In this document: piece by piece, positions 6,641 to 13,642 of the stretch
Numbering within the stretch: the first letter of the stretch is position 1
Layout: each line of letters opens with the position of its first letter
The notes under the pieces: model-generated
The model's database searches: none
Told to the model about the DNA's origin: nothing
Seen by the model: the letters and a program-made list of their open reading frames with translations, nothing else
Translations under genes and position numbers: made by a program
Assembly (NCBI GenBank): GCA_963624605.1
Contig: CAVFQD010000002.1
Location: 1-64,000 of the forward strand
Length of the DNA stretch: 64,000 bases
Source of the DNA: Fimenecus sp963624605
GTDB taxonomy: Bacteria; Bacillota; Clostridia; Oscillospirales; Acutalibacteraceae
Direction of reading: 5' to 3'

Positions 6641-7636
6641 ATGGAAAACAACAGCGGCGTTATAACGATACTGCTTGTTTTGTTTGTGTCTGTCTTTCTG
6701 TTGCTTGTCTTTATGCTTGCACGCTTTGTCAATAAATTTGAGCGTGAAAAGCAGCATATGCTGACAGAAATGCGCCGAGCGGATAACGATAACGGGTACC
6801 GTTATTGGCACAAGGAGCTTCGTTGCCTTTATCTCCGCCTCATCCCGTTTGTAACCAAGCGCAATGTAACAAGTATATATCATTTTATTTATTATAAACC
6901 GAGGCACGCAAAAAAAGAGGAAAAACGCTCGGACGGTATTTCGTTTATGTTAGCTCCGTCAATGCTTGCCGTCTGCATATGCGCAATATGCCTTTGCGGT
7001 GTAAGCTGGGCGTGGTTCACCGCCTCAACATCGACGGGAGCAACGTCGATAAAAACTCCGTCATACATAATTTCGTATCGGATGAATGACGGTACCGAAG
7101 CCGTTGAGCTTACCGAAGCCGAAACTGTAACCGTACCTGAAAACGGCAGCTGTAAAATTACGCTGACCGCCAGCGGAACAGCGGGCGCAACGGGTTATTG
7201 CAGCGTGAAAGTCGGAAGTGCCGAAACGACCTACTATACCAATCAAATAACCGTGGGCGCAGACGGTACGGCAGTGTTTACATTTACCGTGAACGCACCT
7301 GAAGCTACAGCTGTTACGCTTATCACAAAGTGGGGAAGCTGTGCTGTGAGAAACGACTCAAATACGGTTGCAAACGGCGGCGAAATCACCGCAAGCGGTA
7401 CACAGCAAAGCAATATTCAATCCGGCAACAGCCTGACTGACGAGCCGTCAACCGAGCCTGTCTCACCGGCAGCTCCGAGCAGCGATACAGTTGAAGCAAC
7501 CGAATCGCCCGAACAGACTCAACAGATTGAGGAAGAAACCGAAACGCAAAACGAGGAAGTAAGCCAAAGTCAGACGGACGAAACCGGGGATACCCGTACA
7601 GAGGATATGACGGAACAAAGCAAGCAGCTCAACTGA
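6641..7636 (+). CDS. Membrane protein with internal SipW-type signal and acidic Ser/Thr/Glu tail
   Basis: A 331-residue protein of no named family. It has an N-terminal helix (about residues 8-28), a charged segment of roughly 75 residues probably in the cytoplasm, then a second helix ending in SWAWFTASTS, which closely resembles the SipW cleavage region (FAWFTD) of the TasA-like neighbours. It would thus release or expose a ~200-residue C-terminal part: a beta-rich domain followed by a long low-complexity Ser/Thr/Glu/Gln tail. An internal rather than N-terminal SipW-type signal is unusual. It is the last gene of the cluster, with GAAAGGGG 10 nt upstream and a terminator after it. It could be an anchor, sensor or minor fibre component. 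Confidence 0.7.
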   Translation: MENNSGVITILLVLFVSVFLLLVFMLARFVNKFEREKQHMLTEMRRADNDNGYRYWHKELRCLYLRLIPFVTKRNVTSIYHFIYYKPRHAKKEEKRSDGISFMLAPSMLAVCICAICLCGVSWAWFTASTSTGATSIKTPSYIISYRMNDGTEAVELTEAETVTVPENGSCKITLTASGTAGATGYCSVKVGSAETTYYTNQITVGADGTAVFTFTVNAPEATAVTLITKWGSCAVRNDSNTVANGGEITASGTQQSNIQSGNSLTDEPSTEPVSPAAPSSDTVEATESPEQTQQIEEETETQNEEVSQSQTDETGDTRTEDMTEQSKQLN

Positions 7637-7696
7637 GCTGAATAGGCGTTCTCTTGACCTATGTGCATGACGGTTCTGTGTTCAAATTATAACAAT

Positions 7697-7732
7697 AAAG
7701 GTGCCTACAGACTGCGGCACCTTTAATTTTTT
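7697..7732 (+). terminator. Intrinsic terminator of the SipW/TasA-like cluster
   Basis: AAAGGTGCC (7697-7705) pairs with GGCACCTTT (7716-7724) and is followed by AATTTTTT. Confidence 0.9.
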
Positions 7733-7870
7733 GCTTAAAAAGCACTTGAATTTATGTTTGGCTTGAGTATAATAAAGTTGCTAAAGAGAAAATTTGCTCA
7801 TAAGCACAGCGGCAAAACAGGATACCGACCGTATTGATGCGCGAGGCGGTATAATTTATTATTTTACCGT

Positions 7871-7899
7871 TTGACTTAAAGCTTATAAGTGATTATAAT
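7871..7899 (+). promoter_or_regulatory. Promoter for the ATC-hydrolase-like gene
   Basis: TTGACT and TATAAT separated by 17 bp, about 40 bp before the start codon. Confidence 0.75.
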
Positions 7900-7938
7900 T
7901 AAGCCGCAGACGAAAGAAAAATCAAAAGGATGAGTATA

Positions 7939-8559
7939 ATGCTGAAATACGGAATTACAGCAAGGGCGGTTGAGCTGATGTGCTTTAAGCCGGCTCTTGG
8001 AAGACTGTCGGAATTACATCCGGAAATGGATATGAAAAAGTTCAAAAAGGATGTAAAAAGTGAATATAAGGCAATGCTTTTGAGAACGCCGGACATAGGC
8101 GGCAGCTCCCTGGAAATGAACCTGTATATTGCGGCGTTCGTTTTCTCGCTGCATAAGGCAGAGCCGAGCAAAATTACGCCTGCCGTTGTTGATGAAATGG
8201 TAACGGCTGTTTTTGTCTCGCCGTTCATAGTAAATGTACATAAGAATAAGAAATGTACCTTGTTTACCGATAAGGTTCAGGATAAAAAAATAGAGGAAAG
8301 CATTGCGAGTCAGACATCAAAATATGAGCTTGACTGGAAATTCAAGTATGAAAAGGGAACGGACGAATTTTACAATACATATACCGAATGCGGAATATGC
8401 AAGCTCGGAAAAAGGGAAAACTGCTTTGAATTTGTGCCGTGCTTGTGTAATATGGACGAGCGAAGCTACCGACTTGACGGCGGACAGCTTCACCGCACAA
8501 AAACGCTTGCGCAGGGCGACGAATGCTGTAATTTTCATGTTACGAGGATTAAAAAATAA
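7939..8559 (+). CDS. L-2-amino-thiazoline-4-carboxylic acid hydrolase family protein
   Basis: A 206-residue protein started at ATG 7939, 8 nt after AAAAGGA; an in-frame ATG at 7930 overlaps that site. The C-terminal region has closely spaced cysteines and GDECCNFHVTR, the conserved end of the ATC hydrolase-like family named after the Pseudomonas enzyme that opens a thiazoline ring on the way to cysteine. Most family members in Clostridia have no proven activity, so the reaction is uncertain. The N-terminal part is helical. It is followed by a paralogue with the same C-terminal signature. No signal peptide is present, so it is cytoplasmic. Confidence 0.65.
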   Translation: MLKYGITARAVELMCFKPALGRLSELHPEMDMKKFKKDVKSEYKAMLLRTPDIGGSSLEMNLYIAAFVFSLHKAEPSKITPAVVDEMVTAVFVSPFIVNVHKNKKCTLFTDKVQDKKIEESIASQTSKYELDWKFKYEKGTDEFYNTYTECGICKLGKRENCFEFVPCLCNMDERSYRLDGGQLHRTKTLAQGDECCNFHVTRIKK

Positions 8560-8632
8560 GAGCGGAAAAAGCGACGGACGATTGAGGCTTTGTTCGATTG
8601 AGTCGGCAAAGACGCAGAGAGAGGTTATGTGC

Positions 8633-9217
8633 ATGAAAATAAAACAGCAGAAGCAGATAAAAGCATATTTGATTGAGGAGTTTGGAGCGGACAAGGGGAA
8701 TATACTGTTTGATAAACAAGAAAAAGAGCTTAATGCCATTGTCAAAAACACAAAGGGCAAGACCGAAAATCAAATGAAAACGCTTATTCAAACAATCTTG
8801 CCTCGAATTGCGCTTTATAAGGTTATGCAAAATGAGGGGTTTTCGCAGGATGACACTGTTGAATATATGCGTAAGTATATGATTGACAAGGTAGCGGCGA
8901 AAAAGCACGCTTCTACAACAAAGATGGAAAAAGTACCCGGATTTTATAAGATTTACAGTAATATCTTTTTGAAAATTATGCGTACGACGGATTTACAGGT
9001 CAGCACACAAAAGTGCGGCAAAGACTTTTATGACATTACCATAACCAAATGCCTGTGGCATACCGCCTGCGTCGAGAATGACTGTGCGGAATTGTGCCGT
9101 CTGTTTTGCGATGTTGACGATGTAACCTACGGCGGACTGAAAAAGATTGGCTTTACCCGTACAAATACCTTGGGCTACGGCGGCGATTGCTGTGATTTCC
9201 ATTTTTATAAAAAGTAA
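8633..9217 (+). CDS. Second L-2-amino-thiazoline-4-carboxylic acid hydrolase family protein
   Basis: A 194-residue protein. I chose ATG 8633, 8 nt after AGAGAGG. The frame is open further upstream, but that part overlaps the previous gene and has no ribosome site. It ends in YGGDCCDFHFYKK, parallel to the GDECCNFHV end of its neighbour. The middle contains WHTACVENDCAELCRLFCDVD, rich in cysteine and acidic residues. The pair is diverged, with little identity outside the C-terminal domain. Enzymatic role unknown; the hydrolase name is by family only. Confidence 0.65.
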   Translation: MKIKQQKQIKAYLIEEFGADKGNILFDKQEKELNAIVKNTKGKTENQMKTLIQTILPRIALYKVMQNEGFSQDDTVEYMRKYMIDKVAAKKHASTTKMEKVPGFYKIYSNIFLKIMRTTDLQVSTQKCGKDFYDITITKCLWHTACVENDCAELCRLFCDVDDVTYGGLKKIGFTRTNTLGYGGDCCDFHFYKK

Positions 9218-9711
9218 CATTTTCTGAAGATGTTATGCAGAAGTTCAGTACGGTTATGTCCGTTATAATTATGATAGGGCGGTGCGTTTTTTACAATGAT
9301 TTCGGGCGTTGCCCATGTTGTTTATGCGATAGATAATAAGGAAAACGGTAATGAAATATAAATTGAATATATGAATATCGTAGAGCGGACTTTGTTCGCT
9401 CTGTTTTGCTGTTGTGTTGCTGTTAAAAATAAAAATGACTGCGCTTGTGCTGACCGATATTGAAAATTTGACAGCCTTGCGGTGCGGCTCAGATACAAAG
9501 CAAAATAAATTACTTTTTTCTCATTTGCGAATTTTGAGTTTTATCAAACGCTTCCTTGCTTCTAAAAACAGGGGAGCGTTTTATCGTTTACATTTACAGC
9601 TCTGTAATGCGACTTATTGATGATATTACACTTGAAACCGTATAAAATTTGTCTTATAATAACAAACGGTAAAAATTTGTATGCTTCTATTACACTTGAA
9701 AGGAAGATTTT
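9218..9711. other. Long intergenic region with two hairpins and a promoter
   Basis: I see no supported gene in these ~490 bases. A hairpin AGAGCG (9382-9387)/CGCTCT (9397-9402) followed by GTTTT may terminate the upstream pair. A 10-bp hairpin AAACGCTTCC (9546-9555)/GGGAGCGTTT (9572-9581) lies further on. Near 9297 a 21-codon ORF lacks a ribosome site and is probably chance. The last 80 bases carry the promoter of the next gene. Confidence 0.5.
9632..9660 (+). promoter_or_regulatory. Promoter for the LOG-family gene
   Basis: TTGAAA (9632-9637) and TATAAT (9655-9660) with a 17-bp spacer. Confidence 0.8.
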
Positions 9712-10260
9712 ATGAATATAACAGTTTATCTCGGTGCGCTTGAGGGTAAGGATAAAACGCTCAAGGAGGCTGTACGGGAGCTCGGAGAATGGATAGGCGA
9801 GAGCGGCAACGATTTGGTTTACGGTGGCTCTGACTCGGGTCTTATGGGCGTTATCGCAAGCAGCGTTCTGGCTTCGGGCGGTAAGGTTACCGGCGTTGAG
9901 CCGCAGTTCTTTATTGATGCGGAGCTTCAGTACGACGGACTTACGGAGCTTATCATAACCGAGGATATGTCGGAAAGAAAGACTAAAATGATTGAACTCG
10001 GCGACGCCTTTATCGCTTTCCCGGGCGGCACCGGCACGCTTGAAGAAATTACCGAGGTTATGTCGAAGGTGTCGTTAAAGCACCTTGACGCACCGTGTAT
10101 TTTGTATAATCTCAACGGTTACTACGACGGAATTAAAGCCTTGCTCAGGCATATGATTGACATGGGGCTTTCAACCGAAAAAAGGCAGCAGGGTATATAT
10201 TTTGCGGAGAACCTTGAAGAGATTAAGAAAATTATCGAAAAAGGAAATACGGTTGAATGA
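9712..10260 (+). CDS. LOG-family (TIGR00730) Rossmann-fold protein
   Basis: A 182-residue cytoplasmic protein with PGGTGTLEEI near residue 103, the nucleotide-binding and catalytic signature of the lysine-decarboxylase-like/LOG family. Proven members hydrolyse cytokinin riboside or other nucleoside 5'-monophosphates, releasing the base and ribose 5-phosphate. In gut Firmicutes the physiological substrate is unknown. The conserved YGGSDSGLMG near residue 39 also fits. It has its own promoter, AAAGGAAG upstream of the ATG, and a 4-bp ATGA overlap with the DUF554 gene. Confidence 0.85.
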   Translation: MNITVYLGALEGKDKTLKEAVRELGEWIGESGNDLVYGGSDSGLMGVIASSVLASGGKVTGVEPQFFIDAELQYDGLTELIITEDMSERKTKMIELGDAFIAFPGGTGTLEEITEVMSKVSLKHLDAPCILYNLNGYYDGIKALLRHMIDMGLSTEKRQQGIYFAENLEEIKKIIEKGNTVE

Positions 10261-10982
10261 TAGGTGCAGGAACACTTATAAATGCCGCAGCAATCGTAGG
10301 CGGGGGAGTTATCGGCTTGCTCGGCGGCAAGCTGATGAAGGAAAGACTCAGAGAAACGGTTCAGCTTGCCTGCGGAATATGCGTCTTGTTTATCGGAACG
10401 GCAGGCGCTATGGAGAAAATGCTGAAAATCACCGACGGCGATTTGGTAGCCGGATACAGCATGCTGGTTACGATATGCCTTGTTTTGGGGGCTGTTATGG
10501 GCGAGCTTTTGAATATTGAGCACGGCTTTGAGCGTTTCGGTGAATGGCTGAAAGAGAAAACAAAAAATTCAAAGGACGCCTCTTTCGTTGACGGCTTTGT
10601 GACAGCTTCTCTTACCGTGTCCATAGGCGCAATGGCAATTGTCGGCGCTTTGGAGGACGGCATAACGGGCGACTGGTCAATTCTTGCGGCAAAGTCGGTG
10701 CTCGACTTCATTATAGTTTTGGTAATGACCTGCTCAATGGGAAAGGGCTGTATTTTTTCGGCAATACCCGTTTTCGTTTTTGAGGGGCTGATTACATTGC
10801 TTGCGGTGTTTATCAAGCCGTATATGACCTCACAGGCATTGAATTTTATTTCGCTTATCGGCTCAATTTTGATATTTTGCGTCGGAATAAATCTTGTATG
10901 GGGTAAAAAAATACGGGTGGCAAATCTTTTGCCGGCACTTGTGTTTGCGGTGATTGCGGCATTTTTGCCGTTCTTTGATTAA
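10257..10982 (+). CDS. DUF554 family membrane protein
   Basis: A 241-residue protein with about seven hydrophobic segments, beginning MIGAGTLINAAAIVGGG, which is typical of DUF554 (YdfK-like). Conserved Gly-rich helices and SIGAMAIVGALEDG in the middle are family features. The function of the family is not established; a transport role is often assumed. It is coupled to the LOG gene by a 4-bp overlap and followed 18 bp later by a GNAT gene, so the three are probably one operon. Confidence 0.85.
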   Translation: MIGAGTLINAAAIVGGGVIGLLGGKLMKERLRETVQLACGICVLFIGTAGAMEKMLKITDGDLVAGYSMLVTICLVLGAVMGELLNIEHGFERFGEWLKEKTKNSKDASFVDGFVTASLTVSIGAMAIVGALEDGITGDWSILAAKSVLDFIIVLVMTCSMGKGCIFSAIPVFVFEGLITLLAVFIKPYMTSQALNFISLIGSILIFCVGINLVWGKKIRVANLLPALVFAVIAAFLPFFD

Positions 10983-11000
10983 ATCGGAAGGAAGCTTTAT

Positions 11001-11492
11001 ATGAACATTACGGTAAGAGAATATACTGAGGCGGATTTGCCGACAATGATAAACATTTGGAACGAGGTTGTCGAGGACGGAATTGCTTTCCCACAGGAGG
11101 AAGCTCTTGACAGCGAAACGGGAAAAGAGTTCTTTGCTTCCCAAAGCTTTTCTGCCGCGGCAGTTGACGAAGAGACGGACGAGGTGCTCGGACTTTACAT
11201 CCTTCACCCGAACAATGTCGGAAGATGCGGACACATTTGCAACGCAAGCTATGCCGTAAGCAAAAAGGCAAGGGGACTGCACATAGGGGAAAAGCTTGTT
11301 TCCGACTGTCTTTCAAGGGCTAAAGCACTCGGCTTCGGCGTTTTACAGTTTAACGCTGTTGTACGCACAAATATCCACGCAAGGCATTTGTATGAGCGTT
11401 TGGGCTTTGTTCAGCTCGGAGTTATCCCCAAGGGCTTCAGAATGAAGGACGGACACTATGAGGACATCTGCCCTTATTACCATGAATTGTAA
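11001..11492 (+). CDS. GNAT N-acetyltransferase (phosphinothricin acetyltransferase-like)
   Basis: A 163-residue acetyltransferase. It opens with the family-typical start MNITVREYTEADLPTMINIWN. The acetyl-CoA loop region is SKKARGLHIGEKLVSDCL near residue 90, and NIHARHLYERLGF near residue 127 is the usual C-terminal GNAT motif. It resembles the Pat/Bar branch, which acetylates small amines or amino-acid-like compounds; the actual substrate cannot be told. GGAAG precedes the ATG. Probably co-transcribed with the LOG and DUF554 genes. Confidence 0.85.
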   Translation: MNITVREYTEADLPTMINIWNEVVEDGIAFPQEEALDSETGKEFFASQSFSAAAVDEETDEVLGLYILHPNNVGRCGHICNASYAVSKKARGLHIGEKLVSDCLSRAKALGFGVLQFNAVVRTNIHARHLYERLGFVQLGVIPKGFRMKDGHYEDICPYYHEL

Positions 11493-11589
11493 AAAAATAT
11501 TTGTATGTTATTTTTAACAAACATTTTTCCGAAAATCAATTTTTGGCAGTGCTAAATTACCGAAATTTATAAAATCCGATAATTTTATC

Positions 11590-11618
11590 TTGACCGACAA
11601 AAAACTTCGTGATAACAT
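11590..11618 (+). promoter_or_regulatory. Candidate promoter of amt
   Basis: TTGACC and TAACAT with a 17-bp spacer. The -10 is weak. It lies upstream of a strong terminator that itself precedes amt. Confidence 0.45.
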
Positions 11619-11641
11619 AAGCACATCATTTTTTATACGGC

Positions 11642-11681
11642 AAGGGCGCCGGACAGAACAAAGCTGTCCGGCGCCCTTTTT
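11642..11681 (+). terminator. Strong intrinsic terminator within the amt leader
   Basis: AAGGGCGCCGGACAG (11642-11656) pairs perfectly with CTGTCCGGCGCCCTT (11664-11678) around a 7-nt loop, followed by TTTTT. Only ~34 bp separate it from the amt start, too little for a complete promoter, so transcription of amt probably has to pass it. Confidence 0.85.
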
Positions 11682-11714
11682 GTATTTAATAAAAAAGCGA
11701 AGAGAGGGATTTTT

Positions 11715-13430
11715 ATGTTCAATTCGGCAGATGTTACATGGACGCTGGTCGCTGCATTTTTGGTGTTCTTTATGCAGGCAGGCTTTTCGCTTTGTGAGGC
11801 AGGCCTTACGAGGGCAAAAAACACGGGAAATATTCTGATGAAGAATATGATGGATTTCTGTATCGGTACTCCGTGCTTTTGGCTTGTAGGCTTCGGAATT
11901 ATGTTTGCAGGCTCGGGTCCGTTGATAGGCGGATTTGACCCGTTTATCAGGGGAGATTATGATTTCGGAACGCTTCCCGTTTGGGTTTATGCGGTATTTC
12001 AGACAGTGTTCTGCGCGACGGCGGCAACAATCGTTTCGGGCTCAATGGCAGAGCGCACAAAGTTCAGCGCTTACTGCTTATATTCAGCAGCGATAAGCCT
12101 TATAGTTTATCCGATTTCGGGACACTGGATATGGGGAGGCGGTTGGCTTTCTCAGCTCGGCTTCCACGACTTTGCGGGCTCGACTGCCGTACATTTTGTC
12201 GGCGGCTTAACGGCTTGTCTCGGTGCTGCAATGCTCGGACCGAGAATCGGCAAATACGGTAAGGACGGAAAGCCGAGAGCGATTCCGGGACACAATCTTA
12301 CCGCTATGGCACTCGGCGTGTTTATTCTTTGGTTCTGCTGGTTCGGCTTTAACGGCGGCTCAACCGTAAGTATGACGGGCGATGACACAATGACTTCCGC
12401 GGGACTTATCTGCTTTAATACAAACCTTGCGGCGGCTATGGCTACCGTTGCGGCTTTGATTACGAGCTGGGTGAGATACGGCAAGCCCGATGTTTCACTT
12501 ACCTTCAACGGCGCTTTGGCAGGCCTTGTAGCAATAACCGCAGGCTGTGATGTCGTAAACCCTTACGGTGCGGCAATTATCGGTGCTATAGCAGGTGTGC
12601 TTTGCATTTTCTCGGTTGAGTTCTTTGATAAGATTGCAAAAATCGACGATCCTGTCGGTGCGGTTTCCGTTCACTGTGCAAACGGCGCATGGGGCACGAT
12701 AGCGACTGGACTTTTCTCAACAAGCGAGGGTCTTTTCTACGGACACGGCTTTAAGTTCCTCGGCATACAGCTTTTGGGAATAGCTGCGGTTGCGGCTTGG
12801 GTGCTTGTAACAATGTTTATTATCTTTACAATTATTAAAAAGACAGTCGGCTTGCGTGTTTCCGAAAAAGAGGAAATCGACGGCTTGGATGTTCACGAGC
12901 ACGGACTTACAAGCGCATATGCGGGCTTCGCAATTAACGATGCAAGCTATGCTGATTTGAGTGTAAACGAAAATACAGACTTGGGCGAGGACGATATAGC
13001 AAAGGCAAGCCCCGAAAAGATTGCGGCTGCCGTAAAGGTTGTGCGTGAGCCCGAATTACCGCCCGAGGCAGACAGCGGTATGCACAAGGTTTCGATTATC
13101 GTTCAGCTTGCAAAGTTTGAAGCGCTGAAGGTCGCTCTCAATGAGCTGGGCGTAACGGGTATGACCGTAACGCAGGTTATGGGCTGCGGCTTGCAGAAGG
13201 GAAGCGGCGAAAAGTACAGAGGCGCAGAGCTTGACAGCGCTTTGCTTCCCAAGATAAAGGTTGAAGTGGTAGTAAGCAAAATTCCGGTTGAAAGAATTAT
13301 TGAAGCCGCAACAAAGGCTCTGTATACGGGTCATATAGGAGACGGCAAGATATTCGTTTACAATGTTGCAAAGGTGGTTAAGGTTCGCACGGGCGAAAGA
13401 GATTATGCGGCATTGCAGGATGTAGAATAA
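11715..13430 (+). CDS. amt: Ammonium transporter fused to a PII (GlnB-like) domain
   Basis: A 571-residue fusion. Residues ~1-410 are an Amt channel with eleven expected helices (MQAGFSLCEAGLTRAKN; HFVGGLTA with a conserved pore His; NGAWGTIATG). Residues ~455-571 are a PII domain (GVTGMTVTQVMG, T-loop QKGSGEKYRGAEL, HIGDGKIFV). In separate systems PII blocks Amt by inserting its T-loop; here the two are tethered by an acidic linker. The T-loop keeps the residue equal to Tyr46, but the uridylylation site Tyr51 of E. coli GlnB is Leu, so control by uridylylation is unlikely, while ATP/ADP and 2-oxoglutarate sensing (Gln39 and Lys58 equivalents present) remains possible. A strong terminator lies in its leader. 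Confidence 0.95.
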   Translation: MFNSADVTWTLVAAFLVFFMQAGFSLCEAGLTRAKNTGNILMKNMMDFCIGTPCFWLVGFGIMFAGSGPLIGGFDPFIRGDYDFGTLPVWVYAVFQTVFCATAATIVSGSMAERTKFSAYCLYSAAISLIVYPISGHWIWGGGWLSQLGFHDFAGSTAVHFVGGLTACLGAAMLGPRIGKYGKDGKPRAIPGHNLTAMALGVFILWFCWFGFNGGSTVSMTGDDTMTSAGLICFNTNLAAAMATVAALITSWVRYGKPDVSLTFNGALAGLVAITAGCDVVNPYGAAIIGAIAGVLCIFSVEFFDKIAKIDDPVGAVSVHCANGAWGTIATGLFSTSEGLFYGHGFKFLGIQLLGIAAVAAWVLVTMFIIFTIIKKTVGLRVSEKEEIDGLDVHEHGLTSAYAGFAINDASYADLSVNENTDLGEDDIAKASPEKIAAAVKVVREPELPPEADSGMHKVSIIVQLAKFEALKVALNELGVTGMTVTQVMGCGLQKGSGEKYRGAELDSALLPKIKVEVVVSKIPVERIIEAATKALYTGHIGDGKIFVYNVAKVVKVRTGERDYAALQDVE

Positions 13431-13444
13431 AGAATAAATTTAAG

Positions 13445-13484
13445 TCCTCTCGGGAAAGCATAACGCTCTTTCGGGAGGATTTTT
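13445..13484 (+). terminator. Terminator after amt
   Basis: TCCTCTCGGGAAAG (13445-13458) pairs with CTTTCGGGAGGA (13468-13479), with a 2-nt bulge and one G-U pair, followed by TTTTT. Confidence 0.85.
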
Positions 13485-13488
13485 CGGT

Positions 13489-13517
13489 TTGACTTAACAT
13501 AAAGGATTTTATATAAT
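13489..13517 (+). promoter_or_regulatory. Promoter of the EFR1-type gene
   Basis: TTGACT (13489-13494), 17-bp spacer, TATAAT (13512-13517). It leaves a leader of about 120 nt. Confidence 0.85.
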
Positions 13518-13554
13518 ATGCTTATCATATTCATAAATGGCAACGCAGAGACCT

Positions 13555-13609
13555 TTGCTCTTTTGTCCTACGGCTATTTGAGCAATTTGTCGGACCATAT
13601 CCGATTTTT
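13555..13609 (+). ncRNA. Structured leader with terminator before EFR1-type gene
   Basis: TTGCTC (13555-13560) can pair with GAGCAA (13580-13585). The intrinsic-terminator-like hairpin TCGGA (13590-13594)/TCCGA (13600-13604) is followed by TTTTT. GTCC (13565-13568), in the loop of the first stem, can pair with GGAC (13592-13595), which would break the terminator and make a pseudoknot-like alternative. This looks like transcription attenuation; no known riboswitch class was recognised. Confidence 0.45.
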
Positions 13610-13642
13610 GCCGATATAAATATCAATGAATAGGAGACAACA

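Larger units (their letters stand above)
7637..7938. other. Intergenic region with terminator and two promoters
   Basis: It contains the cluster terminator and two sigma-A-like promoters: TTGAAT (7746-7751), 16 bp, TATAAT (7768-7773); and TTGACT (7871-7876), 17 bp, TATAAT (7894-7899). Between them, ATACCG and CGGTAT can pair across about 20 bases (about 7825-7855). The upstream promoter may give a longer leader or a small RNA. No coding sequence is seen. Confidence 0.55.

Noticed and set aside
8303..8632. Upstream in-frame extension of the second ATC-hydrolase-like gene
   Set aside because: The extension overlaps the previous gene in another frame and lacks a ribosome site, whereas ATG 8633 has AGAGAGG at ideal spacing.
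9414..9620. A 68-codon open frame in the long gap before the LOG gene
   Set aside because: No ribosome site, no recognisable domain, and it runs through a hairpin and into the promoter region.
11642..11681. ANTAR-target hairpin in the amt leader
   Set aside because: The loop is 7 nt (AACAAAG) and lacks the hexaloop with A at position 1 and G at position 4; no upstream partner hairpin is seen.
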